From an uncultured Lachnospiraceae bacterium (GTDB taxonomy: Bacteria; Bacillota; Clostridia; Lachnospirales; Lachnospiraceae), in NCBI GenBank assembly GCA_944384025.1, contig CALWRS010000006.1, forward strand, positions 1 through 64,000: a stretch of 64,000 nt of DNA, written 5' to 3'. The position numbers and the translations under genes were made by a program. This document shows positions 27,000 to 35,823 of this stretch, piece after piece (within the stretch, counting starts at the first letter, position 1; the number at the start of each line of letters is the position of its first letter). The notes under the pieces are model-generated. The model did not search any database and was not told the origin of the DNA. It saw only the letters and a list, made by a program, of their open reading frames with translations.

Positions 27000-29240
27000 A
27001 TGAAAAAAACAGTCGTAAGAGGAGCTTCGCTTGCCATTGCCCTGCTGTTAGGGATCACAAGTGTGGCATGCAGCGGCAGCGAGAAAGAACCGGAAGAGGA
27101 GAAGCCCGCCGTTTCGGCAACCGGCACGCCGTCCGCTACGCCTACGGGCGTGCCGGGCGATGCGCAGGACGGGCAGACGCCGGATGAGAGCGCAAAGTGG
27201 ACTTTTGGACAGGTCGCTATGGGCGGCGGCGGTTTTGTAACCGGAGTTTTTTCCACTTCCGAACAAAATCTCTTTTACGCGCGTACCGACGTTGGCGGCG
27301 CGTACCGCTACGATGCAGGACAGCAGCAATGGGTTTGCTTAAGCTACGGAATTAGCGCGCAGGACAAAGGATTGTACGGAATTGAAGGACTGGCGGTAGA
27401 TCCGAACGCGCCAAACCGCATCTTTTTGCTTGCGGGGACGGAGTACTTTAGCGACGGAAAAACGGCGATTATGTATTCGGAAGACTACGGGGAGACGTTT
27501 CGGACCGTTGACGTATCGGATTTGATTCGCGTTCACGGAAACGGCTACGGGCGTCAAAACGGAGAACGCATAGCGGTAGACCCGAACAACGGGGACGTGA
27601 TTTTTGCGGGCGGAAGAACAGGCGGTCTGATTAAGAGCACGGACGGCGGCGAAACGTGGACGCACGTAGAGAGCTTCCCGGTACAGACGACGGAAAACGG
27701 AAACGGAATTAACGGAATCGTATTTGACGCGGCGTCGCAGGGGATTTACGTTTCGGTATCGCGAAAAGACGCCGAAAACGTTTACTACTCTGCGGATGCG
27801 GGAGAGAGCTGGGAGGCAGTGCAGGGGCTTCCAACCGAATACATGCCGCAGAGAATGAAGATGGACGCGCAAGGAAACCTGTACATAACTTACGCGGCTG
27901 CGGAAGGCCCGAACGCATCGGGCGGCGGCGGAATTTACCGCATTAACGCTTCCGACGGAAGCATTAGCGACATTTCACCGGCGGATAAGTGCTTTGGAGA
28001 TATTGTTGCAGACGCAAACGACCCGAACCGGCTTGTATGCTGTACGGTAAGCGTGTGGAGCAGCCAGCCAAACGGCTCTTGGGGAGACGAGTTTTACACT
28101 TCCACGGACGGCGGCGAAACGTGGAACTGCATCAATTCGCACATGAAAATGAACAACGGCGGCGTGGAATGGGTAAGCGGCTACGCCATTCATTGGTGCG
28201 GCTCTATGGCGATGGATCCGTTTAACGCAGACACGGTCATGGTCGTTTCCGGAAACGGTATTTTCCGGTGCGACAACATCTGGGCGGCGTCTCCGGAATT
28301 TACATTTTTTGTACGCGGGCTTGAAGAGACCGTCCCGCTTGACTGCATCAGCATTCCGGGCGGCACGCTCTTTACCGCTATCGGCGATTACGACGGATTT
28401 GACAACACGGACGTAGACGCTTACGGCAGGCTGCACACAACGGCGATAGGAACGACGACGTCGATTGCCGTTGCGGCGCTGAATCCGAACGTCCGCGTAA
28501 AAGTTGGCGGAAACGAAAGCTCGCAAAAAATCCTGTACTCGGAAGACGGCGGAGAGACGTGGACGTACATGAATACGCGCCCCGACCCGCAAGTTGCCGC
28601 ATATGCAGGATGCGTAACGGTTACGGCGGACGGAGCGAACATTATTTGGAGTACGTCCAATTACATGGGCGCCTACATAACGACCGACCGCGGACAGACG
28701 TGGGAAGCGGTGGAAGGACTGCGCGGCGGCTACTATCTGGCGGCGGATCCGGTCAATCCGAACTACGTCTACGCAAGCGGCGCAAACGGCTTGCTTGTCA
28801 GCAGCGACGGCGGAAAGAGCTTTTCTGCGACGATGATGCGAACGGAGCTGACGAGAAAAATTACGGTTTCTTTTGGAAACGAAGGAACGATTTATATCCC
28901 CTGCGGAAAAGCGGGACTGTTTCTTACAGACGACCACGCACAGACGTATGCGCGGCTGGATACGGTATATTCCTGCGAGGCGGTCGGCCTTGGCAAGGGA
29001 AGGACGGACGACGCGCCGTATGTAATTTACATCTGGGGAAGCCCGCAGGAAGGCGATGCGGAAGGCATTTATCTTTCCGAGGACGAGGGAGCTACGTGGG
29101 TTCGCGTAAATAACGATGCGCATCAGTTCGGCGGTCCGGGCAACGGAAACTTCCTTGTAGGCGATTACAATGTTTACGGCCGCTGCTATTTGGCGACGAC
29201 CGGACTTGGTCTTGTGTATTGCGACAAGACGGAAAAGTAA
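27000..29240 (+). CDS. GH74 xyloglucanase-type lipoprotein
   Basis: The 746-residue lipoprotein (SVAC, Cys24) has a short Pro/Thr linker and then the tandem seven-bladed beta-propellers of GH74. The opening GGGGFVTGVFS and YARTDVGGAYRYD are diagnostic of the family, and BNR/sialidase-type Asp-box motifs (STDGGETW, SEDGGETW, TTDRGQTW, SSDGGKSF) recur through both halves. GH74 enzymes cut the beta-1,4-glucan backbone of xyloglucan. Surface anchoring places it next to the CE2 esterase encoded 19 bases downstream. No cellulose-binding module or dockerin is present. Confidence 0.93.
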   Translation: MKKTVVRGASLAIALLLGITSVACSGSEKEPEEEKPAVSATGTPSATPTGVPGDAQDGQTPDESAKWTFGQVAMGGGGFVTGVFSTSEQNLFYARTDVGGAYRYDAGQQQWVCLSYGISAQDKGLYGIEGLAVDPNAPNRIFLLAGTEYFSDGKTAIMYSEDYGETFRTVDVSDLIRVHGNGYGRQNGERIAVDPNNGDVIFAGGRTGGLIKSTDGGETWTHVESFPVQTTENGNGINGIVFDAASQGIYVSVSRKDAENVYYSADAGESWEAVQGLPTEYMPQRMKMDAQGNLYITYAAAEGPNASGGGGIYRINASDGSISDISPADKCFGDIVADANDPNRLVCCTVSVWSSQPNGSWGDEFYTSTDGGETWNCINSHMKMNNGGVEWVSGYAIHWCGSMAMDPFNADTVMVVSGNGIFRCDNIWAASPEFTFFVRGLEETVPLDCISIPGGTLFTAIGDYDGFDNTDVDAYGRLHTTAIGTTTSIAVAALNPNVRVKVGGNESSQKILYSEDGGETWTYMNTRPDPQVAAYAGCVTVTADGANIIWSTSNYMGAYITTDRGQTWEAVEGLRGGYYLAADPVNPNYVYASGANGLLVSSDGGKSFSATMMRTELTRKITVSFGNEGTIYIPCGKAGLFLTDDHAQTYARLDTVYSCEAVGLGKGRTDDAPYVIYIWGSPQEGDAEGIYLSEDEGATWVRVNNDAHQFGGPGNGNFLVGDYNVYGRCYLATTGLGLVYCDKTEK

Positions 29241-29259
29241 AACACAGGAGGAGCTTTTC

Positions 29260-30468
29260 ATGAATCGTAGAAGTCGGGTTTTTGCGGCGTTACTTTTTGG
29301 CGTCCTGCTTCTTGCCGCAGGCTGTAAGGATACGCAAAAAGACGCAAAAGACAGCGAAACACAGACGCCGCAGGCGCAGTATACGCCGACCACGCAGCCA
29401 CAGCAGGAGGAAAACAAAGTGTACACGTTAACAGAGGAGAACGTTCGTCGGATTGGGCGAACCACATACGAAGACGGACTTTGGTGCGCTTTTTCGGGCA
29501 CGGGCGCGGAATTTTCGTTTCACGGCACGAAGCTTACGGTAAAAGTGCAAGGAGACAGCGCGTCGCAAAACCCGTATAACGAAGGCAACTACGCCCGCAT
29601 TGCCATTTACGTAAACGGCGTTCGCGTTGTGGACGATATGCTTAACGAGCAAAACAGGGAGTATACGGTAATCGACGTAGAGCAGCCTACAGACGCGGTT
29701 GTCCGGATCGTTAAGCTCTCGGAAACGGCAATGTCTACGTTTCGGATTGCGGCGCTTTTAACGGACGCACAGGCGACGGTAGCGCCGACCGAAGAAAAAG
29801 AGACGCTGATTGAGTTTGTCGGCGACTCCATTACGTGCGGCTACGGCGTAGACGACGAAGACCGCGACCACCATTTTTCCACTGCCACGGAAGACGCAAC
29901 CAAAGCGTACGCTATAAAAACCGCGCAGCTTTTGGACGCTGACTACAGTTTGGTTTCCATTAGCGGGTACGGAATTATTACCGGCTACAGCGCAGACGGA
30001 GAGACGAAGTCGGAATCGCAAATTATCCCGAAGTATTATACGAAACTGGGATTTTCTTACGCAAATCCGCAAATGGCAAAGACGGAGTGGGATTTTAGCC
30101 AAAACCGTCAGCCGGACATCGTTGTCATTAATCTGGGAACAAACGACGACAGTTATTGCAAAAACGTTCCTGAGCGACAGGAAGAATATATTGTCGCCTA
30201 TGTCAATTTTTTAAAGACGGTTCGTGAGAAAAACCCCGACGCGGTAATCGTGTGCGCGCTTGGGATTATGGGCGATAACCTTTTCCCGTGCGTGGAAGAG
30301 GCCGTCTCCAGATTCGTTTCGCAAACAGGAGATACGCGCATCGATACTTTGCGCTTTACGCCGCAGTTAGCGTCGGACGGCTACGCAGCGGACTGGCATC
30401 CGACCGAAGCAACGCACGAAAAAGCGGCGGCGAAGCTTGCGGAAAAGCTGGCGGAAATTTTAAAATAA
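29260..30468 (+). CDS. CE2-type acetyl esterase, SGNH/GDSL lipoprotein
   Basis: The 402-residue lipoprotein (LAAGC, Cys22) begins at the ATG at 29260 after AGGAGGAG. A beta-sandwich domain at about 58-170 (VRRIGRTTYEDG, FSFHGTKLTVKV, YARIAIYVNG) is typical of carbohydrate esterase family 2. The SGNH domain has Ser190 in FVGDSITCGYG, NLGTNDD and the Asp-x-x-His DWHP near residue 388. It likely removes acetyl groups from xyloglucan, xylan or mannan and so opens the polymer to the GH74 and other hydrolases. It is the last gene of the operon, followed by promoter and terminator signals. Confidence 0.92.
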   Translation: MNRRSRVFAALLFGVLLLAAGCKDTQKDAKDSETQTPQAQYTPTTQPQQEENKVYTLTEENVRRIGRTTYEDGLWCAFSGTGAEFSFHGTKLTVKVQGDSASQNPYNEGNYARIAIYVNGVRVVDDMLNEQNREYTVIDVEQPTDAVVRIVKLSETAMSTFRIAALLTDAQATVAPTEEKETLIEFVGDSITCGYGVDDEDRDHHFSTATEDATKAYAIKTAQLLDADYSLVSISGYGIITGYSADGETKSESQIIPKYYTKLGFSYANPQMAKTEWDFSQNRQPDIVVINLGTNDDSYCKNVPERQEEYIVAYVNFLKTVREKNPDAVIVCALGIMGDNLFPCVEEAVSRFVSQTGDTRIDTLRFTPQLASDGYAADWHPTEATHEKAAAKLAEKLAEILK

Positions 30469-30482
30469 CTTTTTCGATTTCC

Positions 30483-30511
30483 TTGCTATTTTCCCGGAAA
30501 TAGGGTACAAT
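30483..30511 (+). promoter_or_regulatory. Sigma-A promoter of a putative short transcript
   Basis: TTGCTA and TACAAT are spaced by 17 bases. The only sequence downstream before an intrinsic terminator (30543-30577) is about 25 bases, so it would give a noncoding RNA of roughly 60 bases. Confidence 0.5.
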
Positions 30512-30542
30512 AGCGGTGAATATAGGAAGGTCTATTCGGCGT

Positions 30543-30577
30543 AAAGGTGTGCTAAAGGCACACCTTTACTGTTTTTT
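30543..30577 (+). terminator. Intrinsic terminator after the CE2 gene
   Basis: AAAGGTGTGC and GCACACCTTT pair perfectly around a five-base loop, followed within four bases by TTTTTT. It can end the hydrolase operon, the putative small RNA, or both. Confidence 0.88.
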
Positions 30578-30618
30578 AAGGGAAAAGGTTTTTGGCAGAA
30601 TGAAATTGTAAAAAATTA

Positions 30619-30647
30619 TTGACAAGGGTGCCGGTTACGTCTAAAAT
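30619..30647 (+). promoter_or_regulatory. Sigma-A promoter of the InlB-repeat lipoprotein gene
   Basis: Consensus TTGACA and TAAAAT are spaced by 17 bases, about 75 bases before the coding start. Confidence 0.8.
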
Positions 30648-30727
30648 TTGACGGTAATAAGAGAAAAAATTGTAGGAAAAAACAGATTCCAACCCTATGG
30701 AAAACAAATGTAAAGAGGTTGACAGTT

Positions 30728-32137
30728 ATGCGCAAGGCAAAAGGAATTACCATAGTTTGTATATTAATGTTCGTCTTCTGTGTAAGCGGATGCTCGAAGG
30801 AAGAGGAAAAAGGAGGTCCGTCTACTTGGGGATACGAATGCGTTGTCAACTACGACACGCTGGGTGGAATGATTAACAGCCGCGAAGTAAGAACTACGTA
30901 CTATCTGCCGAATTCGTATTTGTACGAACCGGGCGGAGCGAACGGTATGCTTGTAGAGCCGAAAAAAGACGGATATATTCTTGCAGGCTGGTACACGGCA
31001 AAGACCGACGTAACAGACAGCGAAGGAAACGTTATTGGCTACGAGTTTCAGGCAGAAGACCGGTGGGACTTTCAGTTAGACCGTGTCCAGGAAAATATGA
31101 CCTTATATGCGCGCTGGATTCCGCAGGGCGTCGTAAATTATATTAACGCCGAAACGGGCGAAGTTTTGTTTACGAAAAACATTACGGCGGATTCGCCGGT
31201 GCAGCGCCTCTCCGACGCAGTACTTTCGATGTACATGCCTTCCGGCTCTTCGCTTGCAGGCTATTACGTGGACAGCGAATGCACGTCCCTTTACGATTTC
31301 TCCGGTTATCAGCACGTAGATTTGATTACGGACGACGTCGTTGTATACGAGCAGCTTGCAAAGGAGTTTCCGGAAGTTGTCGTTTCGTATACCGCTGAAG
31401 AATCGCAGGAAGAAGATCACAGCGTTTATCGCTTCCTTCACGAAAAAGGGTACGACATCGCGACCGACGACGAGGCGGTGCTTGCGGAGCTGTATGCGCG
31501 TTACGACGAAATTATCGAAACGACAATCGACATCTACCAGAACAATACGGCAAACCAGAACTTGTATTTGAAATTTACCGATACAAGCACGGTTACGATT
31601 CATTCCGTAGAAGACTTTAAAGACGGAAACAGCTACGTGCTTTCGGGCGACGTAGAAACTTACGTGTTGGCAGCGGATTTGGATTTTGACGGTCTTACGC
31701 TGACGGTTGGAGAGAATTTCTCCGGAAAAATCGAAGGAAACGGACATACGATTTCCAACTTAACACTTACGTATGCAAGCTCCAAAAGAGAAAAGCCCGG
31801 CCAGAAGCTCTACGGCTTGTTTGGCAGTATGACGGACGCTGAAATTAACGATTTGCACTTTGAGAACATTCAAATAAGCGTAAATCCCCGCATGGGCATT
31901 GAGCTTTACGCGGGACTGCTTGCAGGAAGCGCGAAAAATTGCACGTTAACGAACTGCAGCTTCCGTTCGGTTGTTGTAACGGTTGCGGAGAGCTACGCAG
32001 CGGGAACGACGAACATTTACTTGGGCGACTTGTTTGGAAGCTACGAGAACTGTACGCTTGTTGACTGTACGTTTGAGGATATTACGGTAAACTCGGAGAA
32101 AGCGACAGAAGAAGCGCTTCTTCTGATTGCCGAATAG
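30728..32137 (+). CDS. Lipoprotein with InlB-type beta repeat and GLUG-like repeats
   Basis: The 469-residue protein has a lipobox (CVSGC). At about residues 35-125 comes a Listeria-Bacteroides (InlB B / Flg_new) type repeat with the hallmarks YDTLGG, KDGYILAGWYT, DRWDFQLDRV and NMTLYARW. A degenerate second unit follows. The last 170 residues show GLUG-like units (LYGLFGSMTDAEINDLHFEN, AGLLAGSAKNCTLTNCSF, GDLFGSYENCTLVDCTF). Such modules mediate surface binding. AAAGAGG selects the ATG at 30728 over a TTG three codons earlier. It precedes the transporter binding protein, so a cargo-binding or adhesion role beside the importer is possible. Confidence 0.82.
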   Translation: MRKAKGITIVCILMFVFCVSGCSKEEEKGGPSTWGYECVVNYDTLGGMINSREVRTTYYLPNSYLYEPGGANGMLVEPKKDGYILAGWYTAKTDVTDSEGNVIGYEFQAEDRWDFQLDRVQENMTLYARWIPQGVVNYINAETGEVLFTKNITADSPVQRLSDAVLSMYMPSGSSLAGYYVDSECTSLYDFSGYQHVDLITDDVVVYEQLAKEFPEVVVSYTAEESQEEDHSVYRFLHEKGYDIATDDEAVLAELYARYDEIIETTIDIYQNNTANQNLYLKFTDTSTVTIHSVEDFKDGNSYVLSGDVETYVLAADLDFDGLTLTVGENFSGKIEGNGHTISNLTLTYASSKREKPGQKLYGLFGSMTDAEINDLHFENIQISVNPRMGIELYAGLLAGSAKNCTLTNCSFRSVVVTVAESYAAGTTNIYLGDLFGSYENCTLVDCTFEDITVNSEKATEEALLLIAE

Positions 32138-32168
32138 TGCGGCGCTTCTGCGTCCATGCTATTGCTTG

Positions 32169-32188
32169 TAAGCGGAAACGCTTATAAT
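32169..32188 (+). promoter_or_regulatory. Palindrome overlapping the -10 box of the importer operon
   Basis: TAAGCG-GAAA-CGCTTA is a perfect inverted repeat whose right arm overlaps TATAAT (32183-32188). It could be an operator or, as RNA, a GNRA-looped hairpin at the start of the message. The -35 is weak, which fits an activated or repressed promoter. Confidence 0.5.
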
Positions 32189-32210
32189 AAATTTTAAGGA
32201 GGATATGTTT

Positions 32211-34688
32211 ATGAAGAAGTTTTCACGACTTCTCGCATTGCTGCTTTGTGCGCTTATGGTTGTTTCCATAACTGCCTGCGGCAAGAAGGACGAGACGGAC
32301 AGCGAAGTATCGACAACTCCCGGTGCGACTCCGTCGGGCACTGTTTCAACAGAAGTAAAGCCTGACGTTCCTGTGGATCGTTACGACGCTACGCAGACAC
32401 CGAGAACCGGCGCAAATGAGACGAACCCGCTCGTTATTTCGACTCTGACTCTTGACGGAAAGTTCAGTCCGTTCTTTGCTACATCCGCGTACGACACCGA
32501 TGTAGTTGGAATGACCCAGATTGGCTTGCTTGGCTATGACAAGGACGGCACTCCGGTGGCAGGCATTGACGAATTCTGTCTTGCTTATTCGTTCACGCAG
32601 GAGATTAAGAATCAGGGAGAAGAGAACGAAACTTCAGAATACACATTTGTTCTGAAAAACGGGATCACGTTTAGCGACGGCACCCCGATTACGGTTAAGG
32701 ATGTATTGTTCAACTTCTATACATTCCTTGATCCGCTGTATGACGGTTCTTCGACACTCTACACTCTGGATATTCAGGGCTTGAGCGAGTATCGTACGCA
32801 GACGACTGCGGACGTTAACGCAAAGTACACGGAAATGGCGGAAAAGATTCTGGCAGCCGGTCTGGATGCACAGGGAAATCCGAACCCGGTAGACGGCGTT
32901 GACGAGGCGATGGTAGAAGCCTATTGGAGCTACCTTCCGGAAGCCGGCGCTAAGTTTGCGCAGGAAATCATCGACTACGTTTCGGCAAGCTATAATTCCA
33001 CTGCGTATGTACAGGCTTATTTCTGCCCGGATTTAACATGGGAAGAAATTAACGCGGACGAAAATCTGAAGGCTGCATATCCTTTGGGTATGTGGGGCTA
33101 TGGTTCCTACGACGCTGCAACGAACACCTTTACCGACGTACTTGGCGGCACGTACGACCTGAACTCCCAGACGATTACCGCAGACGACTTCTGGAAGCTG
33201 ATTGTTACGATGCGCGAGTATGATGTTACGTCTGCTGAAGGCGTAAATTACGATTCGGCAGGCTCCACTATTGGCGACTTGATCACAGATGCTTTCGTTT
33301 TGAACGAAGGTTCCAAGGAAGTAGAAGGCGGTATTCCGAACATCTCCGGTATTACGACTGGCAAAGTTACTTGTGACGACGGTGTTGAACGCGACTACGT
33401 TAAAGTTGTTCTTAACGGCGTTGACCCTGTAGCTATTTTCCAGCTTGGTATTACGGTTGCTCCGTTCCACTACTACACCGAGGGCTACACCGGAACACTG
33501 GATGAGCACGGTGTAGACCTGAACAGCAAAGAGTTTATCGCGCATTTAAAGACGAAAAACAGCGCGCCTCTTGGCGCAGGTCCGTATGTATTTGTAAGCT
33601 ATCAGGACAACGTAGTTACGTATGTTGCCAACGACAGCTTCCTGCTCGGATCTCCGAAGATTAAAAACCTGAGATATCAGGTAATTTCGCAGGGCTCTGA
33701 AATCGATTCCCTGAAGACCGGAACGGTACATTATTCCGATCCGTCTGCAACGACACAGATTGTTAATGACATTACCGAGGGCAGCGGCGACTACGCAAAG
33801 CTTGGTTACACGCTTGTTGACAACGACGGTTATGGCTACATCGGCATTAACGCGCAGTTCTTCCCGGAGATGGAAGTACGTAAAGCGATTGCCCACTCTA
33901 TGAACATTCAGCTTTGCATCGACAACTACTACGAAGAACTTGCAAGCGTAAACTACCGTACGATGTCCAAAGTATGCTGGGCGTATCCGGAAAATCCGGA
34001 AGGCCTCTTCCCGTACGACGAAACTGGCGCGACCTCAAAGGAGCTGTTCCTGTCCGCAGGCTACATCTACGATGAAGCAACCAATACGATGACTTACCCG
34101 GCAGACCACGAAAAAGCAGGTCAGCAGGTAACGATTAAATACACGATTCCTTCGGACGCTTCGGATCATCCGGCGGGCTCCGTATTCCTTGATTCCAAGG
34201 AAGTTCTTGAGAGCATCGGCTGCAAGGTAGATATCGAGACCGACGAAAACGTACTGGATAAGCTTTCTACCGCTTACGAAAACGGCATTCAGGTATGGTG
34301 TGCTGCATGGGGCAGCGGCGGAATCGATCCGGATATGTTCCAGGTTTGGTATTCCGATCCGGATGTAAACCAGAGTACGTCTCCTGCTGCAAAGGGTCTG
34401 TACTGGCTGTATGAGAACGGAAGCGACGAGCAGAAAGAGATGCTGACAAAGCTGAACGAGCTGATTATTGCCGGCCGCAGCACTTTGGATCAGGAAGAGC
34501 GTAAGGCAATCTACAAAGAAGCACTTGATCTTTCCACGGGTCTTGCCTGCGAAATTCCTACGTACCAGAGAAAGAACATGTTCGTATACAACAAAGACGT
34601 CATCAAAGAGTCTACTCTGTTAAGCGGCGACGAAGTAACGCCGTTCCAGAGCCCTCTTGGTGAAATCTGGAATGTAGAACTGAACTAA
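32211..34688 (+). CDS. Opp-type ABC transporter substrate-binding lipoprotein
   Basis: The 825-residue lipoprotein (SITAC, Cys23) is of the family 5 (oligopeptide/nickel) binding type: NPLVISTLTLDGKFSPFF, VLKNGITFSDGTPITVKDVL, PLGAGPYVF and VRKAIAHSMN. It is longer than the usual 500-600 residues because of inserts at about 180-330. The start at 32211 is spaced eight bases from AAGGAGG. It captures a substrate for the OppBCDF-type proteins encoded downstream. Family 5 proteins bind peptides, but some Thermotoga and Clostridia members bind beta-gluco- or manno-oligosaccharides, and nearby hydrolase genes raise that option here. Confidence 0.9.
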   Translation: MKKFSRLLALLLCALMVVSITACGKKDETDSEVSTTPGATPSGTVSTEVKPDVPVDRYDATQTPRTGANETNPLVISTLTLDGKFSPFFATSAYDTDVVGMTQIGLLGYDKDGTPVAGIDEFCLAYSFTQEIKNQGEENETSEYTFVLKNGITFSDGTPITVKDVLFNFYTFLDPLYDGSSTLYTLDIQGLSEYRTQTTADVNAKYTEMAEKILAAGLDAQGNPNPVDGVDEAMVEAYWSYLPEAGAKFAQEIIDYVSASYNSTAYVQAYFCPDLTWEEINADENLKAAYPLGMWGYGSYDAATNTFTDVLGGTYDLNSQTITADDFWKLIVTMREYDVTSAEGVNYDSAGSTIGDLITDAFVLNEGSKEVEGGIPNISGITTGKVTCDDGVERDYVKVVLNGVDPVAIFQLGITVAPFHYYTEGYTGTLDEHGVDLNSKEFIAHLKTKNSAPLGAGPYVFVSYQDNVVTYVANDSFLLGSPKIKNLRYQVISQGSEIDSLKTGTVHYSDPSATTQIVNDITEGSGDYAKLGYTLVDNDGYGYIGINAQFFPEMEVRKAIAHSMNIQLCIDNYYEELASVNYRTMSKVCWAYPENPEGLFPYDETGATSKELFLSAGYIYDEATNTMTYPADHEKAGQQVTIKYTIPSDASDHPAGSVFLDSKEVLESIGCKVDIETDENVLDKLSTAYENGIQVWCAAWGSGGIDPDMFQVWYSDPDVNQSTSPAAKGLYWLYENGSDEQKEMLTKLNELIIAGRSTLDQEERKAIYKEALDLSTGLACEIPTYQRKNMFVYNKDVIKESTLLSGDEVTPFQSPLGEIWNVELN

Positions 34689-34721
34689 TGGGGAAAACCC
34701 AAAAATAAAGGAATGGTTTTT

Positions 34722-34758
34722 GGCGACGAGGCTGTGGGAAAACCCATAGCCTCGCGCC
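34722..34758 (+). other. Intercistronic hairpin between binding protein and permease
   Basis: A 16-bp stem with one bulge (GCGACGAGGCTGTGGG against CCCATAGCCTCGCGC) and a four-A loop, with no U-run after it. Such hairpins stabilise upstream mRNA or partly end transcription, so binding protein is made in excess over permease. Confidence 0.8.
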
Positions 34759-34807
34759 GGATTTTCGATTAACATGTTCTTGCAATATTACAGCGAGGAG
34801 TATTACT

Positions 34808-35806
34808 ATGGTCAAATACGTTTTAAAAAGACTAGGACTGGCGGTCATTATCTTACTTGGTGTCTCCATCCTAATTTATATGTTAGCCATGTTGATGCCG
34901 GCCGATTATATTGACAGACAGACTGCTGCCGCTTTGCAAAACGGATCCATGACGCAGGAGGATGTACAGCATCTGAAGGAGTTATATGGCCTGGCTGACA
35001 AGAGCTTTACCGGAATTATTAAAAGTTACGCCTCGTGGCTTGGAAACGTAGCCAAGGGCGATTTTGGTTTTTCTTTTCTTTACGGAGCGCCGGTAACGGA
35101 AGTGATCGGACAGTATATGTGGATTTCATTTATCCTGGCGTTTCTCTCGTATTTTTTGGAAATTATTATTGCGATTCCTCTCGGAATCAAGTCCGCAGTC
35201 AAGCAGTACGGTGTGTACGACTACTCCGTAACGGTTCTTGCTATGATGGGCATCAGTCTGCCGTCCTTCTTCTTGTCTGCGTTAATGATGAACGTCTTTT
35301 CCATCAAGCTTGGATGGTTTCCGCTGCAGGGCCTGACTTCTGCGACAATTATCTTCGAAGAAGGCGACTGGCTTGGTATCTTTTTGGACAAGGCATGGCA
35401 TTTGGTGCTTCCGCTTACCGTTTGCATTTTATTAGGCGTTGGCGGAACGATGCGCTACACCCGCACCAATATGCTAGAAGTTTTAAATTCGGACTATATC
35501 CGTACCGCTCGCGCAAAAGGTCTTTCCGAGCATACGGTTGTATATAAACACGCGTTTCGCAATACGCTCATTCCTATCGTGACGACGGTTGCCGGAATGA
35601 TTCCCGGACTGTTTGGCGGTATGATGATTCTGGAATCGGTATTTTCCATTCCTGGAATCGGTATGATGGCATACCGAGCCACGACGCAGGGCGATATCCC
35701 CTTTATTATGGGATACAACATGTTCCTGTCCGTGCTGTCGGTGCTTGGCATCTTAATATCCGACCTGTTGTATGTTGTCGTTGACCCGCGTGTCAAACTG
35801 AAGTAA
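34808..35806 (+). CDS. Opp-type ABC transporter permease (OppB-like)
   Basis: The 332-residue permease has six membrane segments and the DppB/OppB coupling motif YIRTARAKGLSEHTVVYKHAFRN. Residues 15-35 form the first helix, followed by a long extracellular loop. GCGAGGAG precedes the ATG. It pairs with the downstream OppC-like permease to form the pore. Confidence 0.95.
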   Translation: MVKYVLKRLGLAVIILLGVSILIYMLAMLMPADYIDRQTAAALQNGSMTQEDVQHLKELYGLADKSFTGIIKSYASWLGNVAKGDFGFSFLYGAPVTEVIGQYMWISFILAFLSYFLEIIIAIPLGIKSAVKQYGVYDYSVTVLAMMGISLPSFFLSALMMNVFSIKLGWFPLQGLTSATIIFEEGDWLGIFLDKAWHLVLPLTVCILLGVGGTMRYTRTNMLEVLNSDYIRTARAKGLSEHTVVYKHAFRNTLIPIVTTVAGMIPGLFGGMMILESVFSIPGIGMMAYRATTQGDIPFIMGYNMFLSVLSVLGILISDLLYVVVDPRVKLK

Positions 35807-35823
35807 AGGAGGTAAGCGTAGTT

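Noticed and set aside
27975-29501. Long minus-strand open frame (508 residues) across the GH74 gene
   Set aside because: It is antisense to a clear GH74 gene, is rich in Arg/Val/Ala typical of shadow frames, and has no ribosome site or family match.
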